From Coprobacillus cateniformis (GTDB lineage Bacteria > Bacillota_I > Bacilli_A > Erysipelotrichales > Coprobacillaceae), in assembly GCF_009767585.1 (NCBI RefSeq), contig NZ_WSNW01000001.1:2386090-2450089 (forward strand): DNA of 64,000 bases, given 5' to 3'. Position 1 is the first letter of the stretch; each line of letters begins with the position of its first letter. Below the pieces are notes generated by a model, which ran no database searches, had not been told where the DNA came from, and worked only from the letters and a program-made list of their open reading frames with translations. A program made the translations under genes and the position numbers. Below, piece by piece: positions 23,697 to 31,842 of this stretch.

Positions 23697-25775
23697 ATGG
23701 ATATGAATGAATTACTAGAAGATTATGGCTGTTTAACATTTAGTGATGATGTTATGAAAGAACGTATTCCTAAATCTACTTATAAAGCTTTTCATGAGGC
23801 TCTAGATAATGGAGAACCTTTACCTAAAGAAACTGCAACAGTTATTGCTAATGCAATGAAAATCTGGGCTGTTGAGAATGGTGCAACTCATTTTACGCAT
23901 TGGTTTACACCAATGACTGGTTTAACAGCAGAAAAACATGATGCTTTTTTAGAACCAGATGGGAATAAAGCTTTACTTGAATTTAGTGGAAAAACGTTAA
24001 GAAAAGGGGAGCCAGATGCATCTTCTTTCCCATCAGGAGGATTACGTGCAACTTTCGAAGCAAGAGGATATACTGCTTGGGATTGTACATCTCCAGCATT
24101 TGTAAAAGATGGTTCGTTGTATATCCCAACATTATTTTGTTCATATACAGGAGAGGCGTTAGATAAAAAAACACCTTTATTAAAAGCAGTTGATGCTTTG
24201 TCAAAAGCATCATGTGAATTGTTGCCTTTATTAGGTTTGGAAGGTGTTACACAAGTTAGTGCATCTGTAGGAAGCGAGCAAGAATATTTCTTGGTTGCTG
24301 ATGAATATTATCAAAAGCGAATGGATTTAAAATTAACTGGTAGAACTTTATTTGGAGCTATGGCACCAAAAGGTCAGGAGTTAGAGGATCATTATTTTGG
24401 AAGTATTAAACGTAAAGTTTCAGCTTTTATGAAAGAATTAGATAAAGAATTGTGGAAGTATGGGATTCCATCAAAAACAAAACATAATGAGGTTGCTCCT
24501 GCTCAGCATGAAGTTGCATGTGTTTATCGAAATGTAAATATTACAACAGATAATAATCATCTTCTCATGCAATTAATGCAAGATATTGCAAAAAAGCATG
24601 GTTTAAGATGTCTATTGCATGAAAAACCATTTGAAGGAGTCAATGGTTCTGGTAAACATGATAACTGGTCAGTTATCACAAATACAGGTGTGAATTTATT
24701 TAATCCAGGAGATAATCCAGCGAATAACTTACCTTTTATTGCTGCATTAGCTTGTACAATTAAGGCAGTAGATGAATATGCAGATTTATTACGTATGTCT
24801 ATTGCTAGTGCTGGTAATGATCATAGATTAGGTGCTAATGAAGCTCCCCCTGCAATTATTTCAATGTTTTTAGGAGAAGAACTAGATAAATTAATTGATG
24901 CAATTGTTGATGGAAAAGAATTAGAGGACATCAATACTGGACGTTTCCAGACAGGTGTATCAGTTGTTCCAGATTTTTCTAAAGATAATACTGATCGCAA
25001 CAGAACATCTCCATTTGCTTTTACAGGGAATAAATTTGAATTTCGTGCAGTTGGTTCATCACAATCTATTGCAGGACCAAATACAATTCTTAATACGATT
25101 TTGGCTGAAGAAATGGGAATTATGGCTAAAGAAATTAAAGGTGGAAAAACACCAATGGAAGTCATTAAGGAATTCCTTTCAGAGCATCGACGTATTATTT
25201 TTAATGGCGATGGATATTCTGCAGAATGGGAAGCTGAAGCAGTAAGACGTGGATTAGCTAATCATAAAAATACAGTAGATGCTATGAAATGTTTGAAAGA
25301 AGAAAAAAATATTGAAATGCTAGATAGACAAGGTGTTTATTCTAGAATTGAGTTAGCATCACGTTATGAAATATTATTAGATAATTATAATAAAGCAATA
25401 CAGGTAGAAGCTCTAACTGCAAGTAAGATGGCGAGAAATGAGATTTATCCTGCTGCTCTTGCTTATTTAAAAGAGTTAGCATCAACAGCATTAAAAGTAA
25501 AACAAACTGGTGTTGATAACGGCTTCTTAGTAGATGATGTTAAAGTGCTATCAGAATTAATTTCAGATATGAAGATAAAAATGGAAAATTTAGATACTGA
25601 AATTATCAGAGCGCAGGCCTGCGATGCTGATATCATGGATCAATCTATTATTTGGAGAGATGGTGTATTTGCAGCAATGAATGCACTGCGTGAAACAGTA
25701 GATATTATTGAAACAAAAGTTGATGAAAAATATTGGCCAATGCCAACATATATGGATTTGTTATTTGGAATCTAA
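23697..25775 (+). CDS. glnN: Glutamine synthetase type III
   Basis: A 692-residue GSIII, much longer than GSI and typical of anaerobes. It has catalytic-core signatures ASVGSEQEYFLV, KTKHNEVAPAQHEVA, VNGSGKHDNWS, NDHRLGANEAPPA and the GSIII-specific FPSGGLRATFEARGYTAWD near residue 110. It makes glutamine from glutamate, ammonia and ATP in the cytosol. It has its own consensus promoter with operator-like repeats and is divergent from the atypical response regulator. A GGGGGA ribosome binding site precedes ATG. A terminator follows directly, so it is monocistronic. Confidence 0.96.
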   Translation: MDMNELLEDYGCLTFSDDVMKERIPKSTYKAFHEALDNGEPLPKETATVIANAMKIWAVENGATHFTHWFTPMTGLTAEKHDAFLEPDGNKALLEFSGKTLRKGEPDASSFPSGGLRATFEARGYTAWDCTSPAFVKDGSLYIPTLFCSYTGEALDKKTPLLKAVDALSKASCELLPLLGLEGVTQVSASVGSEQEYFLVADEYYQKRMDLKLTGRTLFGAMAPKGQELEDHYFGSIKRKVSAFMKELDKELWKYGIPSKTKHNEVAPAQHEVACVYRNVNITTDNNHLLMQLMQDIAKKHGLRCLLHEKPFEGVNGSGKHDNWSVITNTGVNLFNPGDNPANNLPFIAALACTIKAVDEYADLLRMSIASAGNDHRLGANEAPPAIISMFLGEELDKLIDAIVDGKELEDINTGRFQTGVSVVPDFSKDNTDRNRTSPFAFTGNKFEFRAVGSSQSIAGPNTILNTILAEEMGIMAKEIKGGKTPMEVIKEFLSEHRRIIFNGDGYSAEWEAEAVRRGLANHKNTVDAMKCLKEEKNIEMLDRQGVYSRIELASRYEILLDNYNKAIQVEALTASKMARNEIYPAALAYLKELASTALKVKQTGVDNGFLVDDVKVLSELISDMKIKMENLDTEIIRAQACDADIMDQSIIWRDGVFAAMNALRETVDIIETKVDEKYWPMPTYMDLLFGI

Positions 25776-25780
25776 CTGAT

Positions 25781-25804
25781 AAGGAGTTAATGAACTCCTT
25801 TTTT
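25781..25804 (+). terminator. Intrinsic terminator after glnN
   Basis: AAGGAGTT / AACTCCTT around AATG, then T run. Confidence 0.85.
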
Positions 25805-25853
25805 AATTCATGATTTTGTGGTATAATATTTTTCAAAGGAAGGAGTGGGTAAA

Positions 25854-26315
25854 ATGAAAACAAGACTTTATATGCCAACTGATTTAGAAGTTGTTCTGAA
25901 GTTATTTTATGATAATGTACATTCTGTATGTATAAATGATTATGCTAAGGAACAATTAGATGCTTGGGCGCCTCAAGATCCAGATATTTATCGTTGGGAG
26001 GCATCCTTAAATAAGAATCATACTTTAGTTGTTGAAGAAGATGGGAAAATTATAGGCTTTGGTAATGTAGGGGAAACTGGATATTTAGACAGACTCTATG
26101 TAAGTCATGAATATTTACATCAAGGTGTTGCTTCGCTTATTTTGGAGCAGTTAGAAAAGTATGTGAGGGCAAAGGGAATTGCTTTTATAAATACTGCTGC
26201 TTCTATTACATCTAAACCCTTTTTTGAAGCGAAGGGATTTATTGAATTATCAGAACAAACTGTTGAAAGAAGAGGTGTCAGATTAAGACGTTACTTAATG
26301 GAAAAGAAACTTTAG
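25854..26315 (+). CDS. GNAT-family N-acetyltransferase
   Basis: A 153-residue acetyltransferase with the acetyl-CoA binding core LDRLYVSHEYLHQGVASLIL (about 73-92) and a C-terminal VERRGVRLRRYLMEKKL tail as in YafP/ElaA-like enzymes of unknown substrate. ATG at 25854 follows AAGGAG; an upstream in-frame GTG overlaps that site and is rejected. A TATAAT-like box (GTATAATAT, near 25821) suggests its own promoter. Confidence 0.85.
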   Translation: MKTRLYMPTDLEVVLKLFYDNVHSVCINDYAKEQLDAWAPQDPDIYRWEASLNKNHTLVVEEDGKIIGFGNVGETGYLDRLYVSHEYLHQGVASLILEQLEKYVRAKGIAFINTAASITSKPFFEAKGFIELSEQTVERRGVRLRRYLMEKKL

Positions 26316-26328
26316 TTTCTTTTTTTCT
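26304..26328 (+). terminator. Intrinsic terminator
   Basis: AAGAAACT / AGTTTCTT hairpin with T run, overlapping the end of the GNAT gene. Confidence 0.8.
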
Positions 26329-26414
26329 ATTTTGAAAACTTTTTTCATTTTGTGAAATAATTGAGACAATTTCATGAGATTCTATATAATAGATAACACT
26401 GTGGAGGAAGAAGT

Positions 26415-27062
26415 ATGAATGTAAAAAGTAAAAGATATATATTGATTGTTTTGGCATTTATGATTGTTGGAACAGGCTGTGCATTTACACTGAAATCAGG
26501 AATTGGAGTTGGAGCTTGGGATGCAATGGCAAAATCAGTATCAGATTTAATTGGTATTGAGGTTGGAACAATGGGGATGATCTTTAATTGTACTTGTGTT
26601 GTTGGTCAGATTATTATCTTAAGAAAGAAATTTAGATGGATTCAATTATTACAGATTCCTCTGAGTGTTTTATTAGGGATGGTTATTAATTTTGTGTTTT
26701 ATGAACTTTTAATTTTTGAATTTCAATCATTTGCAGGTGGGATTATTATGTATATCATAGCAAGTACTGTTTGTGCATTTGGAGTTTCCATTGTTATGTT
26801 ATTAGATGAAGTTACATTTGCATTAGAAGGATTTTGTATGGCTTTAACAGATATCATTCCAGTTAAGTTTCATGTTGTCAGACAGGCAGCAGATGTTATC
26901 AGTGTCTTAATTGTTGTGATATTAACACTTATATTTAATATTTCATGGTCTATTGGGATAGGAACAATTTTAGGAATGTTGACTTTTGGTCCTACACTTG
27001 GTATCTTTATGAAAATATTTAAACCCATTCTAAAGAAACAAGGTTTATTAACTTATGAATAA
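26415..27062 (+). CDS. YczE/YitT-family membrane protein
   Basis: A 215-residue integral membrane protein with about five or six hydrophobic segments and the family pattern GTGCAFTLKSGIGVGAWDA near the N-terminus, which marks the YczE/YyaS/YitT superfamily. No biochemical role is established; B. subtilis YczE affects secondary-metabolite production. RBS is GGAGGAAG. It converges on a VanZ-like gene and shares a terminator with it. Confidence 0.82.
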   Translation: MNVKSKRYILIVLAFMIVGTGCAFTLKSGIGVGAWDAMAKSVSDLIGIEVGTMGMIFNCTCVVGQIIILRKKFRWIQLLQIPLSVLLGMVINFVFYELLIFEFQSFAGGIIMYIIASTVCAFGVSIVMLLDEVTFALEGFCMALTDIIPVKFHVVRQAADVISVLIVVILTLIFNISWSIGIGTILGMLTFGPTLGIFMKIFKPILKKQGLLTYE

Positions 27063-27090
27063 AGTGCTATTCTTGCGAATAACACTTTTT
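27061..27090. terminator. Bidirectional terminator
   Basis: AAAGTG…TATTC and GAATA…CACTTT arms (one mismatch) around TTGC lie between two convergent genes. Confidence 0.75.
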
Positions 27091-27489
27091 CTTTTTAATG
27101 AAATAAAAGAGAATAATGGCGATTATTCCACCTGTCGTATCAATCATGACATCAGCCAATTGACCAGACCTCCCAACAATAAATAATTGATGAAACTCAT
27201 CACTACAAGCATATAGAAACGTTGCAGACAAAGAGAAAAGGAGAACTTTTTGCAATATGAATTTATTCTTAGAAAACCCATAAATAAAAGTGAATGTGAG
27301 TAAGGCATATTCGCCCATATGAGCCATCTTTCTTATAATCAGTTCTGGAACAATAATATGTAAATGATTCTCAAGCCAATTGACAATATATGTACTCAAA
27401 CCAGATGATTCAGTTCCTGTTTGATGTGAAAACCAAAAGATAATAATCATAAATAGTATAGATGGGATAAAATATTTTATTTTTTTCAT
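27067..27489 (-). CDS. VanZ-like membrane protein
   Basis: A 140-residue protein with four hydrophobic segments and the VanZ signatures FWFSHQTG (early), RKMAHMGEYALLT (middle) and SDEFHQLFIVGRSGQLADVMIDTTGG (late). VanZ itself gives low-level teicoplanin resistance, but most chromosomal homologues have no known link to resistance; no van cluster is present here. ATG is preceded by GAGGTGCTACC. It is followed downstream by a shared terminator. Confidence 0.88.
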   Translation of the reverse strand: MKKIKYFIPSILFMIIIFWFSHQTGTESSGLSTYIVNWLENHLHIIVPELIIRKMAHMGEYALLTFTFIYGFSKNKFILQKVLLFSLSATFLYACSDEFHQLFIVGRSGQLADVMIDTTGGIIAIILFYFIKKKKCYSQE

Positions 27490-27511
27490 GGTAGCACCTC
27501 TTGATATATTA

Positions 27512-27541
27512 TAAAAGAACTTGTCATAACTGACAAGTTCT
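27512..27541 (-). terminator. Intrinsic terminator of the GH1 gene
   Basis: AGAACTTGTCA / TGACAAGTTCT arms (27516-27526, 27531-27541), then TTTT on the minus strand. Confidence 0.8.
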
Positions 27542-27564
27542 CATCTTATTAATCTGTTAAATCT

Positions 27565-28965
27565 TCACCATTTGTAGCAATAACTTTTTTTATACCAATA
27601 GAAAGAGTCTTTTCTATATCTATCTAATGTTTTTAAATCAAATTCTTCTCTATCTACATAAATAAAACCATAACGTTTTACCATACCCTCATGAGTAGAA
27701 ATTAAGTCAATTGCAGACCAAGGACAATATCCCATCATTTCACAACCATCACTAATTGCTAATTGAACTTGTTCAATATGTTTTCTTAGATATTCAATTC
27801 TATATGGATCATGTACTTTTCCGTCTTCTAATTTATCATAAGCACCTAATCCATTTTCAGTAACAATCATTGGTAAACGATATCTAGAATACATTTCACG
27901 AATAGTTGCTCTAAATCCCATAGGATCAATTTCCCATCCAAATTCAGTTGTTGGTAAGTGAGGGTTTCTAAATCCTTTGAACATTCCTTTTTCACCACGA
28001 GCTGTTTGTTGATCAGCTGCACCATCACATTCAACAGAACCATCTTCCCATTCACAAGTTGCTGTATTATAGTAGTTAAAACCAATAAAGTCAGGATGTC
28101 CACTCTTTAAAGCTTCTGCATCACCTTCAGCAAAATCAGGAGTAGCATCATGTTCTTCTAACCAAGCCCATACTAAATTGTTATATACACCATAAACTGC
28201 CATATCTAAATATAACCAGTTTCTCACAGCATTATAGTTTTGTGCAGCTAAGTTATCTTCTGGTTTACAGCTTGCTGGATAAACTAATGAGATATTTGGT
28301 GCGGGTCCAATTTTCGCTCCTGGTAACATCTCATGACATAATGCCATTGCTTTCGCCTGAGCAACTAACATATGATGGTTTTGCTGATAGATTTCTTTTA
28401 ATTCATTTGTACAACCTTCAGGTATAGTTAATGTACCAATAACTGGTCCAACTAATGTTAACATATTTTGTTCATTGATTGTTAACCAGTATTTCACTCT
28501 GTCACCAAAGTTTTCATACATAACTTTTGCAAAGTTTAAGAACCAATCAACTGATTCTCTATTAGACCAAGAACCACGTTCATCTAATGCAGCAGGCATA
28601 TCGAAATGGAACATTGTGACTAATGGTTCAATACCATATTTTAAACATTCATCAATCAGATTGTTATAATACTCAATTCCTTTTGGATTGACTGCTCCTG
28701 TTCCTTCAGGGATAATTCTTGACCAAGAAATAGAAAAACGATAAGTTTTGAATCCCATTTCAGCCATTAAAGCAATATCTTCTTTATATCTATGATATTG
28801 ATCTGCACAAACTGTTAAATCAGATGTTCCTTCTGGTACTTCTTTAACATCTTGACAAGAAGGTCCTTTTCCGTCTTCTAAATTTGCACCTTCTACTTGA
28901 TATGCAGAAGTACTTGCTCCCCAAAGAAAATCTTGAGGAAATGGTTTTAAGTTTTTGTGTAACAT
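27565..28965 (-). CDS. bglA: 6-phospho-beta-glucosidase, GH1
   Basis: A 466-residue GH1 enzyme with N-terminal FLWGASTSAYQVEGA, acid/base Glu165 (TINEQN) and nucleophile Glu370 (IVTENG). The late S-T-H-E…VKRYGF segment carries the Ser…Lys-x-Tyr pattern that binds the 6-phosphate, separating 6-phospho-glycosidases from plain beta-glucosidases. It therefore cleaves PTS-imported phospho-disaccharides in the cytosol. It is not next to a PTS gene, and likely partners are the EIIC genes elsewhere in the window. RBS AAGGAG precedes the ATG. Confidence 0.93.
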   Translation of the reverse strand: MLHKNLKPFPQDFLWGASTSAYQVEGANLEDGKGPSCQDVKEVPEGTSDLTVCADQYHRYKEDIALMAEMGFKTYRFSISWSRIIPEGTGAVNPKGIEYYNNLIDECLKYGIEPLVTMFHFDMPAALDERGSWSNRESVDWFLNFAKVMYENFGDRVKYWLTINEQNMLTLVGPVIGTLTIPEGCTNELKEIYQQNHHMLVAQAKAMALCHEMLPGAKIGPAPNISLVYPASCKPEDNLAAQNYNAVRNWLYLDMAVYGVYNNLVWAWLEEHDATPDFAEGDAEALKSGHPDFIGFNYYNTATCEWEDGSVECDGAADQQTARGEKGMFKGFRNPHLPTTEFGWEIDPMGFRATIREMYSRYRLPMIVTENGLGAYDKLEDGKVHDPYRIEYLRKHIEQVQLAISDGCEMMGYCPWSAIDLISTHEGMVKRYGFIYVDREEFDLKTLDRYRKDSFYWYKKSYCYKW

Positions 28966-29135
28966 TATTCATTCTCCTTTGCATTTTATTTACATTGTCA
29001 TTATACATAAAAAGATGGTTTGAATAACGTTCTTTCATTTTGTGAAAAAAGTTTTTAAGATATGAAAATAATCATGAATTTATTTGCAAATAAGAACATA
29101 TATTTGTACAATAGATATACAAAGAGGTGAAAACT

Positions 29136-29648
29136 GTGAAAAATATATATGCAATCATACAATTAAATGAACATGGTTTTGATATCTTAAACTCCAAGAA
29201 TATGCAATTAGAAAAAACATTTATACAACATGGTAGGTTAAGCACATATAATCACTCTTTGTTTGTTGCTTATATGAGTCTTTGTATAGCTGGAAAACTT
29301 CGTATCAAAATTAATGAGCGGAGTCTTGTCCGTGGAGCACTTCTTCATGATTATTTTCTCTATGATTGGCATATACCATCAACTGAAAATAGACGTCATG
29401 CGTTTGATCATCCTCGTCGTGCATGGGAAAATGCGAGTCAAGATTTTGAATTAACTGAATGTGAGAAAGACATTATTTTGAAGCATATGTTTCCGCTCAC
29501 ATTAAAACTGCCAAAATATCGTGAGAGTTATATTGTTTTATTAGCTGATAAATACTGCGCTATTTATGAAACATTAGCATGGAAGCGGACAAAGAGGAAA
29601 TTATCTTTTTTAGAAGATTATTTAGGCAAGCAGACAATCATTTCTTAA
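29136..29648 (+). CDS. HD-domain phosphohydrolase
   Basis: A 170-residue HD-superfamily protein. The metal-binding residues are in YNHSLFVAYMSL, GALLHDYFLYDW (His-Asp pair) and HMFPLT, with a late Asp in LADKYCAIYE. Short HD proteins of this type in Firmicutes act on nucleotides or phosphomonoesters; the substrate is unknown. A GTG start at 29136 is chosen: AGAGGTG lies seven bases upstream, and the in-frame GTG at 29127 is part of that site. Confidence 0.82.
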   Translation: MKNIYAIIQLNEHGFDILNSKNMQLEKTFIQHGRLSTYNHSLFVAYMSLCIAGKLRIKINERSLVRGALLHDYFLYDWHIPSTENRRHAFDHPRRAWENASQDFELTECEKDIILKHMFPLTLKLPKYRESYIVLLADKYCAIYETLAWKRTKRKLSFLEDYLGKQTIIS

Positions 29649-29669
29649 GCATCATAAGATGCTTTTTTT
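29647..29669 (+). terminator. Intrinsic terminator
   Basis: AAGCATC / GATGCTT around ATAA with seven T, overlapping the HD gene stop. Confidence 0.85.
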
Positions 29670-29805
29670 GTTCATTTTATGGCTCTTAACAAACTATCTT
29701 GTTATAAATCAAGGCAATTTATCAGTTTCATATCTTTTTTGGATTGTCATCCGTTTAACTTATGCTATATTTCAGATATAAAAAATCTTGCTTTGAACAA
29801 GAGAA

Positions 29806-29834
29806 AATAAAAAGTTGGATAATAATATCCAACT
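29806..29834 (-). terminator. Intrinsic terminator of ABC-F gene
   Basis: AGTTGGAT / ATCCAACT arms around AATAAT; on the minus strand a T run follows. It overlaps the gene's stop codon. Confidence 0.8.
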
Positions 29835-31692
29835 AAGACTGTAACTCTTCCCATGTTTCTAATAATTGTTCTAATTGATATTGAGAATCATCTATACATT
29901 TTATAGTTTCATTATATTTTTGATAGTCATTTAATATCTCTTCATTATGAAGAGATTCATTATATTGACTTATTTTTAATTCAAGTTCAGAAATTTGTTT
30001 TTCAATCTTTTTGATTTGATTTTGTTGTTTACGAGTCTCTGACTGACTTTTCTTTTGTTCAAGATATGAAGTGTTTTTTTCTTTTTCAACCTTAACTTCA
30101 TTTTTATGATCTAGATAAGTTGTATAGTTACCAGAATATGTATGTGAGCCATGAGCAGTCATTTCAACCACTTTTGTAGAGAGCTTATTAATAAAATAAC
30201 GATCATGACTAATAAAAAGAATTGTTCCTTGAAAAGACATTAAAGCATCTTCTAAAACTTCTTTTGATTCAATGTCTAGATGATTGGTAGGTTCATCAAG
30301 GACAAGGAAATTACATCTTGATAACAGTAACTTCATTAAAACAACACGACCACGTTCGCCACCAGATAAAACATCAATGGTTTTAAAAGCGTCATCGCCT
30401 TTGAATTGAAATGAAGCACAGGCACTTCTAATTTCAGTGTTATTCATTTGAGGATATGTATCACTAATCTCTTGAAATATTGTTTTGTTGAAAGAGAGTG
30501 ATGTATGTTCTTGGTCATAGTACCCAATCATGACTTTACTACCTAATTTGATTTTTCCACTTTTTTGAGAAAGGCGCCCTAATAGAATTTGAAAAAGTGT
30601 TGTCTTCCCAATCCCATTAGGTCCAATTAAAGCGACTCTTTCTTGTTTCTTCACTTCAAAATGAATATTTTCAAACAGTGGCTGATCAAAAGCCATAGCT
30701 AAATCTTTGACTTTTAAAACATCATAACCTGATTCTACAACAGGCTGAAACTGAATCTTCATGGATTGAGGTAAGGCATCAGGTCTTTCTACTTTTTCCA
30801 TTTTTTCTAAGGCTTTTTCTTTACTTTCAGCACGTTTAACTTGTTTTTCACGATTATATGATTTTAAAAGATCAATACTTTCCTGCATTCTTTTGATTTC
30901 TTTTTGATTATCTATATAATGTTTTAAATCAACTTCACGATTATGCTTTTTTATAATAGCATATTCTTGATATGAGCATTTATATAAGGTTGATTTTCCG
31001 TTTTCTATTTCAATAATTTGATTCGTGACTTGATCAATAAAGTATCTATCATGAGAAACCATAATAATCGCATGAGGATAACTTTTAAGATAAGCTTCTA
31101 ACCATTCAATAGATTCAACATCTAAATGATTGGTTGGTTCATCAAGTAAAAGTAAACTTGGTTTTAACAACAATAATCTTCCTAATGCAATTCTGGTTTT
31201 TTGACCACCAGATAAAATACTCATTGTCATATTCCAAGTCTCTTCTTCAAAGCCAAGCCCCTTTAAGACACCTTTAATTTGACTTTGATATGTATATCCA
31301 CCATCTCTTTCAAACTCATAAGAGAGTTGGTCATATTCTTTCATAATAGAATCTAAATCTTGAGTTGTTGTCATGAGTTGTTCTAAAACGCGGAGACGTT
31401 CTTCTTTTTTGATAAGTGGTTGAAATACATTGAGTAAGGCGTCATAGACTGTTAATTGAGGATCAATTGTATTATGTTGAGATAAATAGCCAATCGTTGA
31501 TTCTTTGGACTTAAAAATATCACCACTATCATAAGATTCTTCTTCACAAAGAATTTTAAGAAGTGTTGTTTTTCCAGCACCATTAACACCAATGATAGCT
31601 AATTTATCATGTTCTTCAATTTTAAAAGTTATATCTTTAAGCAAATCAATCCCTTGGAATGATTTCTTTAAAGATGAGCAAGCTAATATCAT
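29833..31692 (-). CDS. ABC-F family ATPase
   Basis: A 619-residue soluble protein with two ABC domains (Walker A GVNGAGKTT and GPNGIGKTT; signatures LSGGQKTRIALG and LSGGERGRVVLM; two LLDEPTNHLD / VLDEPTNHLD Walker B motifs) joined by a charged linker of about 80 residues, plus a C-terminal coiled coil. No membrane domain. ABC-F proteins bind the ribosomal E site and relieve stalling; some protect against antibiotics. The C-terminal coiled coil resembles YdiF/Uup-type housekeeping members rather than the dedicated resistance proteins. Start at 31692 follows GGTGAT; an upstream in-frame GTG is part of that site. Confidence 0.9.
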   Translation of the reverse strand: MILACSSLKKSFQGIDLLKDITFKIEEHDKLAIIGVNGAGKTTLLKILCEEESYDSGDIFKSKESTIGYLSQHNTIDPQLTVYDALLNVFQPLIKKEERLRVLEQLMTTTQDLDSIMKEYDQLSYEFERDGGYTYQSQIKGVLKGLGFEEETWNMTMSILSGGQKTRIALGRLLLLKPSLLLLDEPTNHLDVESIEWLEAYLKSYPHAIIMVSHDRYFIDQVTNQIIEIENGKSTLYKCSYQEYAIIKKHNREVDLKHYIDNQKEIKRMQESIDLLKSYNREKQVKRAESKEKALEKMEKVERPDALPQSMKIQFQPVVESGYDVLKVKDLAMAFDQPLFENIHFEVKKQERVALIGPNGIGKTTLFQILLGRLSQKSGKIKLGSKVMIGYYDQEHTSLSFNKTIFQEISDTYPQMNNTEIRSACASFQFKGDDAFKTIDVLSGGERGRVVLMKLLLSRCNFLVLDEPTNHLDIESKEVLEDALMSFQGTILFISHDRYFINKLSTKVVEMTAHGSHTYSGNYTTYLDHKNEVKVEKEKNTSYLEQKKSQSETRKQQNQIKKIEKQISELELKISQYNESLHNEEILNDYQKYNETIKCIDDSQYQLEQLLETWEELQS

Positions 31693-31785
31693 TTTTATCA
31701 CCGCAACTATTGTAACATATTACACCCTATATTTAAAATAAATATTTGTTGTTATCAAAATCTGCTAAAAAATAAAATAATAATA

Positions 31786-31824
31786 TTGATTGTATATACT
31801 CTATAATGTATAATTGTATACAAT
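31786..31824 (+). promoter_or_regulatory. acn promoter with GntR-type operator
   Basis: TTGATT (31786-31791) and TATAAT (31809-31814) are 17 bases apart. ATTGTATACAAT (31813-31824), a perfect palindrome of the kind bound by FadR/FCD-type GntR regulators, overlaps the -10 box and start site. A half-matching ATTGTATATAC lies at the -35 box. The regulator is probably the GntR protein encoded third in this operon. Confidence 0.7.
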
Positions 31825-31842
31825 AAAGAAAGGTGGGGTTAT

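Noticed and set aside
24821..25165. 114-residue antisense frame inside glnN
   Set aside because: Lies opposite the conserved catalytic core, with no start signal.
27067..27489. VanZ-like protein as a glycopeptide-resistance gene
   Set aside because: VanZ-fold proteins are common in Firmicutes; no vanHAX or VanRS genes are nearby.
29833..31692. ABC-F protein as an antibiotic-resistance determinant
   Set aside because: The C-terminal coiled coil and linker look like housekeeping YdiF/Uup-type members; no resistance-type leader attenuator is seen upstream.
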